A DNA stretch of 64,000 nt from Lederbergia panacisoli (GTDB taxonomy: Bacteria; Bacillota; Bacilli; Bacillales; Bacillaceae_C). The notes below the pieces were generated by a model, which was not told the origin of the DNA, did no database searches, and saw nothing but the letters and a program-made list of their open reading frames with translations. This document shows, piece by piece, positions 61,748 to 64,000 of this stretch. Every line of letters begins with the position of its first letter. Position 1 is the first letter of the stretch. A program made the translations under genes and the position numbers. The DNA lies in NCBI RefSeq assembly GCF_024626525.1, contig NZ_JANJGU010000008.1:62001-126000 (forward strand), read 5' to 3'.

Positions 61748-64000
61748 ATGGAAGAACTGGATTTCAATAAAATTTTATCGTATATGAAAGAAGAAGCGTA
61801 TAAACCCCTTACAGTACAAGAATTAGAAGAAGCTTTTGGAATTAAAGATGCGAGTGAATTTAAAAATCTCGTAAAAGCCCTTGTGCAAATGGAGGAAAAG
61901 GGACTCGTTGTAAGAACAAGAAGTAATCGATATGGTCTACCCGAGAAAATGAATCTTGTACGTGGGACACTCTCAGGGCATGCTAAAGGATTCGCGTTTC
62001 TTATACCGGACGAAGCAGGGCTTGATGATGTATTTATTCCACCACATGAAAAAAATGGTGCTATGCATGGAGATAGTGTTTTAGTAAGGGTCACCAATGA
62101 AACATCGGGGTCTAGACGTGAAGGTGTTGTCATTCGCATCCTAAAGCGCGGTTCTGAGGAAATCGTTGGTACATACATTGAAAGCCGTCATTTTGGTTTT
62201 GTTATTCCAGATGATAAGAAAATTGCCGATGATGTTTTTATCCCTAAAAATGCCAATATGGGTGCAATAGAAGGGCATAAAGTGGTTGTTAAAATTACTG
62301 CATTTCCTGAAGATCGAAAAAATGCTGAAGGCGAAATCATTCAAATTTTAGGTCATAAAAATGATCCAGGAGTCGATATATTATCCATCATTCATCAACA
62401 CGGGCTTCCGCTTGCGTTTCCTGATGAAGTGTTGGAACAAGCTAATAGTATCCCTGATACGGTAGATGAAAGTGAAATACCGAAGCGGCGAGATTTACGT
62501 GGCGAAGTCATTGTAACGATTGACGGTGCCGATGCAAAAGATTTGGACGATGCTGTGACACTATCTAAATTGGAAAATGGAAACTACAAACTTGGTGTCC
62601 ATATTGCAGATGTCAGCCATTATGTAAAAGAAGGCTCTCCTATTGATCAAGAAGCCTTTGAACGGGGGACAAGTGTTTATTTAGTCGATCGGGTCATTCC
62701 CATGATCCCTCATCGTTTATCTAATGGCATATGTTCACTTAATCCAAAAGTCGACCGCTTTACACTATCCTGCGAGATGGAATTGAACAAACATGGAGAA
62801 GTCGTTAATCATGAAATTTTCCAAAGCGTCATTAAAACAACGGAGCGAATGACATACTCGGACGTTAATCATATTTTGATTGATAAAGATGAGGAACTTA
62901 GGTCAAAATATGAGCCTCTCGTTCCAATGTTCGAACTTATGGAAGAATTACAAGGAGTTCTACAAAATAAAAGAATGAAACGCGGCGCGATTGACTTTGA
63001 TTTTAAAGAAGCGAAAGTCATTGTGGATAACGAAGGAAAACCAACTGATGTAGTGATTAGAGAACGATCCATTGGGGAAAGAATCATCGAAGAATTTATG
63101 CTCGTTGCAAATGAAACGATTGCTGAGCATTTTCACTGGCTTGATGTTCCTTTTATTTATCGTATTCATGAAGACCCGAAAGAGGAGAAGCTGCAACGTT
63201 TTTTCGAATTTATTACGAACTTCGGATTAATTGTTAGAGGAACGGCGAATTCTGTCCATCCAAGAGCTTTGCAAGAAATTATTGAATCAGTACAAGGCAA
63301 GCCCGAAGAAATGGTCATCTCGACCGTTATGTTGCGTTCGATGCAACAAGCAAAATACAATCCTGAAAGTATAGGGCACTTTGGGTTGTCAACAAAATTC
63401 TATACTCATTTTACATCCCCAATACGTAGATATCCGGATTTAATTGTACACAGATTAATCCGAACGTATTTAATCGAGGGGAAATTAGATGAAGCTACTC
63501 GGGCAAAATGGCATGCACATCTTTCCGAGATTGCAGACCATTCTTCAAAACGTGAACGACGTGCTGTTGATGCCGAACGCGATACAGATGAAATGAAAAA
63601 AGCAGAATTTATGGAAGACAAAATCGGTGAAGAGTTCGATGGAATAATCAGCTCTGTAACTAATTTTGGCATATTCGTTGAACTTCCCAACACAATTGAG
63701 GGGCTTGTTCATGTTAGTTATATGACAGATGATTACTATCGGTATGATGAACGTCATTTGGCGATGATTGGCGAGCGGACCGGAAATGTTTTTAGAATTG
63801 GTGATGAGATTACTGTTCGTGTCATTAAAGTGAATAAAGATGAACATGATATTGATTTTGAAATTGTCGGGATGAAAAGTAACCGCCGCCGTTCTGATGA
63901 AACGCCACAAACAAAAATTGTCAATCTTAAATCCGGTAAAAAAGCTAAAACACCTTCTACTGGTCCTCAAGGTTCGGTTGAAAGTGAGGAATGGTCTACA
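61748..64000 (+). CDS. rnr: Ribonuclease R, 3' end beyond the window
   Basis: The frame from ATG 61748 (behind AAGGAGG) stays open to the last base, giving 751 residues; B. subtilis RNase R is about 779. An N-terminal winged helix (about 1-65) and cold-shock domains (about 75-225) precede the RNB catalytic domain with [12 protein letters not shown] (the metal-binding Asp cluster, near 260), and [10 protein letters not shown]; an S1 domain lies at about 625-710. A basic tail begins near the edge. It degrades structured RNA 3' to 5'. smpB and tmRNA often follow but are out of view. Confidence 0.96.
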   Translation, partial: MEELDFNKILSYMKEEAYKPLTVQELEEAFGIKDASEFKNLVKALVQMEEKGLVVRTRSNRYGLPEKMNLVRGTLSGHAKGFAFLIPDEAGLDDVFIPPHEKNGAMHGDSVLVRVTNETSGSRREGVVIRILKRGSEEIVGTYIESRHFGFVIPDDKKIADDVFIPKNANMGAIEGHKVVVKITAFPEDRKNAEGEIIQILGHKNDPGVDILSIIHQHGLPLAFPDEVLEQANSIPDTVDESEIPKRRDLRGEVIVTIDGADAKDLDDAVTLSKLENGNYKLGVHIADVSHYVKEGSPIDQEAFERGTSVYLVDRVIPMIPHRLSNGICSLNPKVDRFTLSCEMELNKHGEVVNHEIFQSVIKTTERMTYSDVNHILIDKDEELRSKYEPLVPMFELMEELQGVLQNKRMKRGAIDFDFKEAKVIVDNEGKPTDVVIRERSIGERIIEEFMLVANETIAEHFHWLDVPFIYRIHEDPKEEKLQRFFEFITNFGLIVRGTANSVHPRALQEIIESVQGKPEEMVISTVMLRSMQQAKYNPESIGHFGLSTKFYTHFTSPIRRYPDLIVHRLIRTYLIEGKLDEATRAKWHAHLSEIADHSSKRERRAVDAERDTDEMKKAEFMEDKIGEEFDGIISSVTNFGIFVELPNTIEGLVHVSYMTDDYYRYDERHLAMIGERTGNVFRIGDEITVRVIKVNKDEHDIDFEIVGMKSNRRRSDETPQTKIVNLKSGKKAKTPSTGPQGSVESEEWST

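Overview
The window is chromosomal DNA from a low-GC, spore-forming Gram-positive bacterium of the Bacillaceae. Support comes from the gene content (a gerA-type germinant receptor operon, ctpB, minJ, hprK/crh, cggR-gapA, csbA-uvrBA), from strong AGGAGG-type ribosome binding sites, frequent TTG and GTG starts, SigA promoters, and a SAM-I riboswitch. The gene order largely follows the Bacillus subtilis region from csbA to secG, with several local gaps and rearrangements. The species cannot be fixed from sequence reading alone.

Layout. 0-12 kb: an Hsp20 fragment, a GerPC-like coat or germination protein, ftsEX with a secreted M23 endopeptidase, cardiolipin synthase, a membrane protein paired with a TlpA/ResA-like thiol oxidoreductase, S-box-controlled metY, a 51-bp tandem array, ctpB and minJ. 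12-16 kb: a leftward three-gene germinant receptor operon. 16-21 kb: bdbDC, a small unknown gene, csoR-copZ-copA and a 7Fe-type ferredoxin; three CsoR-like operators tie bdbDC to the copper regulon. 21-28.5 kb: phoPR and pstSCAB-phoU with a PhoP box. 28.5-31 kb: a marR-MFS pair with a palindromic operator, csbA and a DUF2164 gene. 31-37.6 kb: uvrBA and yvlB/yvlD. 37.6-38.6 kb: a gene-free island with two inverted copies of a GC-rich repeat around a decayed transposase relic. 38.6-42.6 kb: hprK-lgt-yvoD-ppaX-yvoF. 42.8-50.6 kb: a TPR protein, trxB, rapZ-yvcK-whiA-crh and an ABC exporter. 50.8-52.6 kb: clpP (leftward, CtsR site), tRNA-Arg(CCG), and a cluster of tiny ORFs interrupted by three near-identical terminators. 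52.6-60.6 kb: a glutaredoxin-like gene, cggR and the lower glycolytic genes gapA, pgk, tpiA, gpmI and eno, then secG and a second 51-bp array. 61-64 kb: carboxylesterase and the start of rnr, which runs off the window.

Most genes are conserved housekeeping functions: lower glycolysis with its CggR regulator, carbon catabolite control (HprK, Crh), phosphate sensing and uptake, copper export, excision repair, lipoprotein and thiol metabolism. No phage, CRISPR array, defence island or intact insertion sequence was seen. The parts least explained by known biology are the micro-ORF/triple-terminator segment (51.8-52.5 kb), the two unlinked tandem arrays sharing an exact 51-bp period, the mosaic GC-rich intergenic repeats, and the CsoR-like operator in front of bdbDC.
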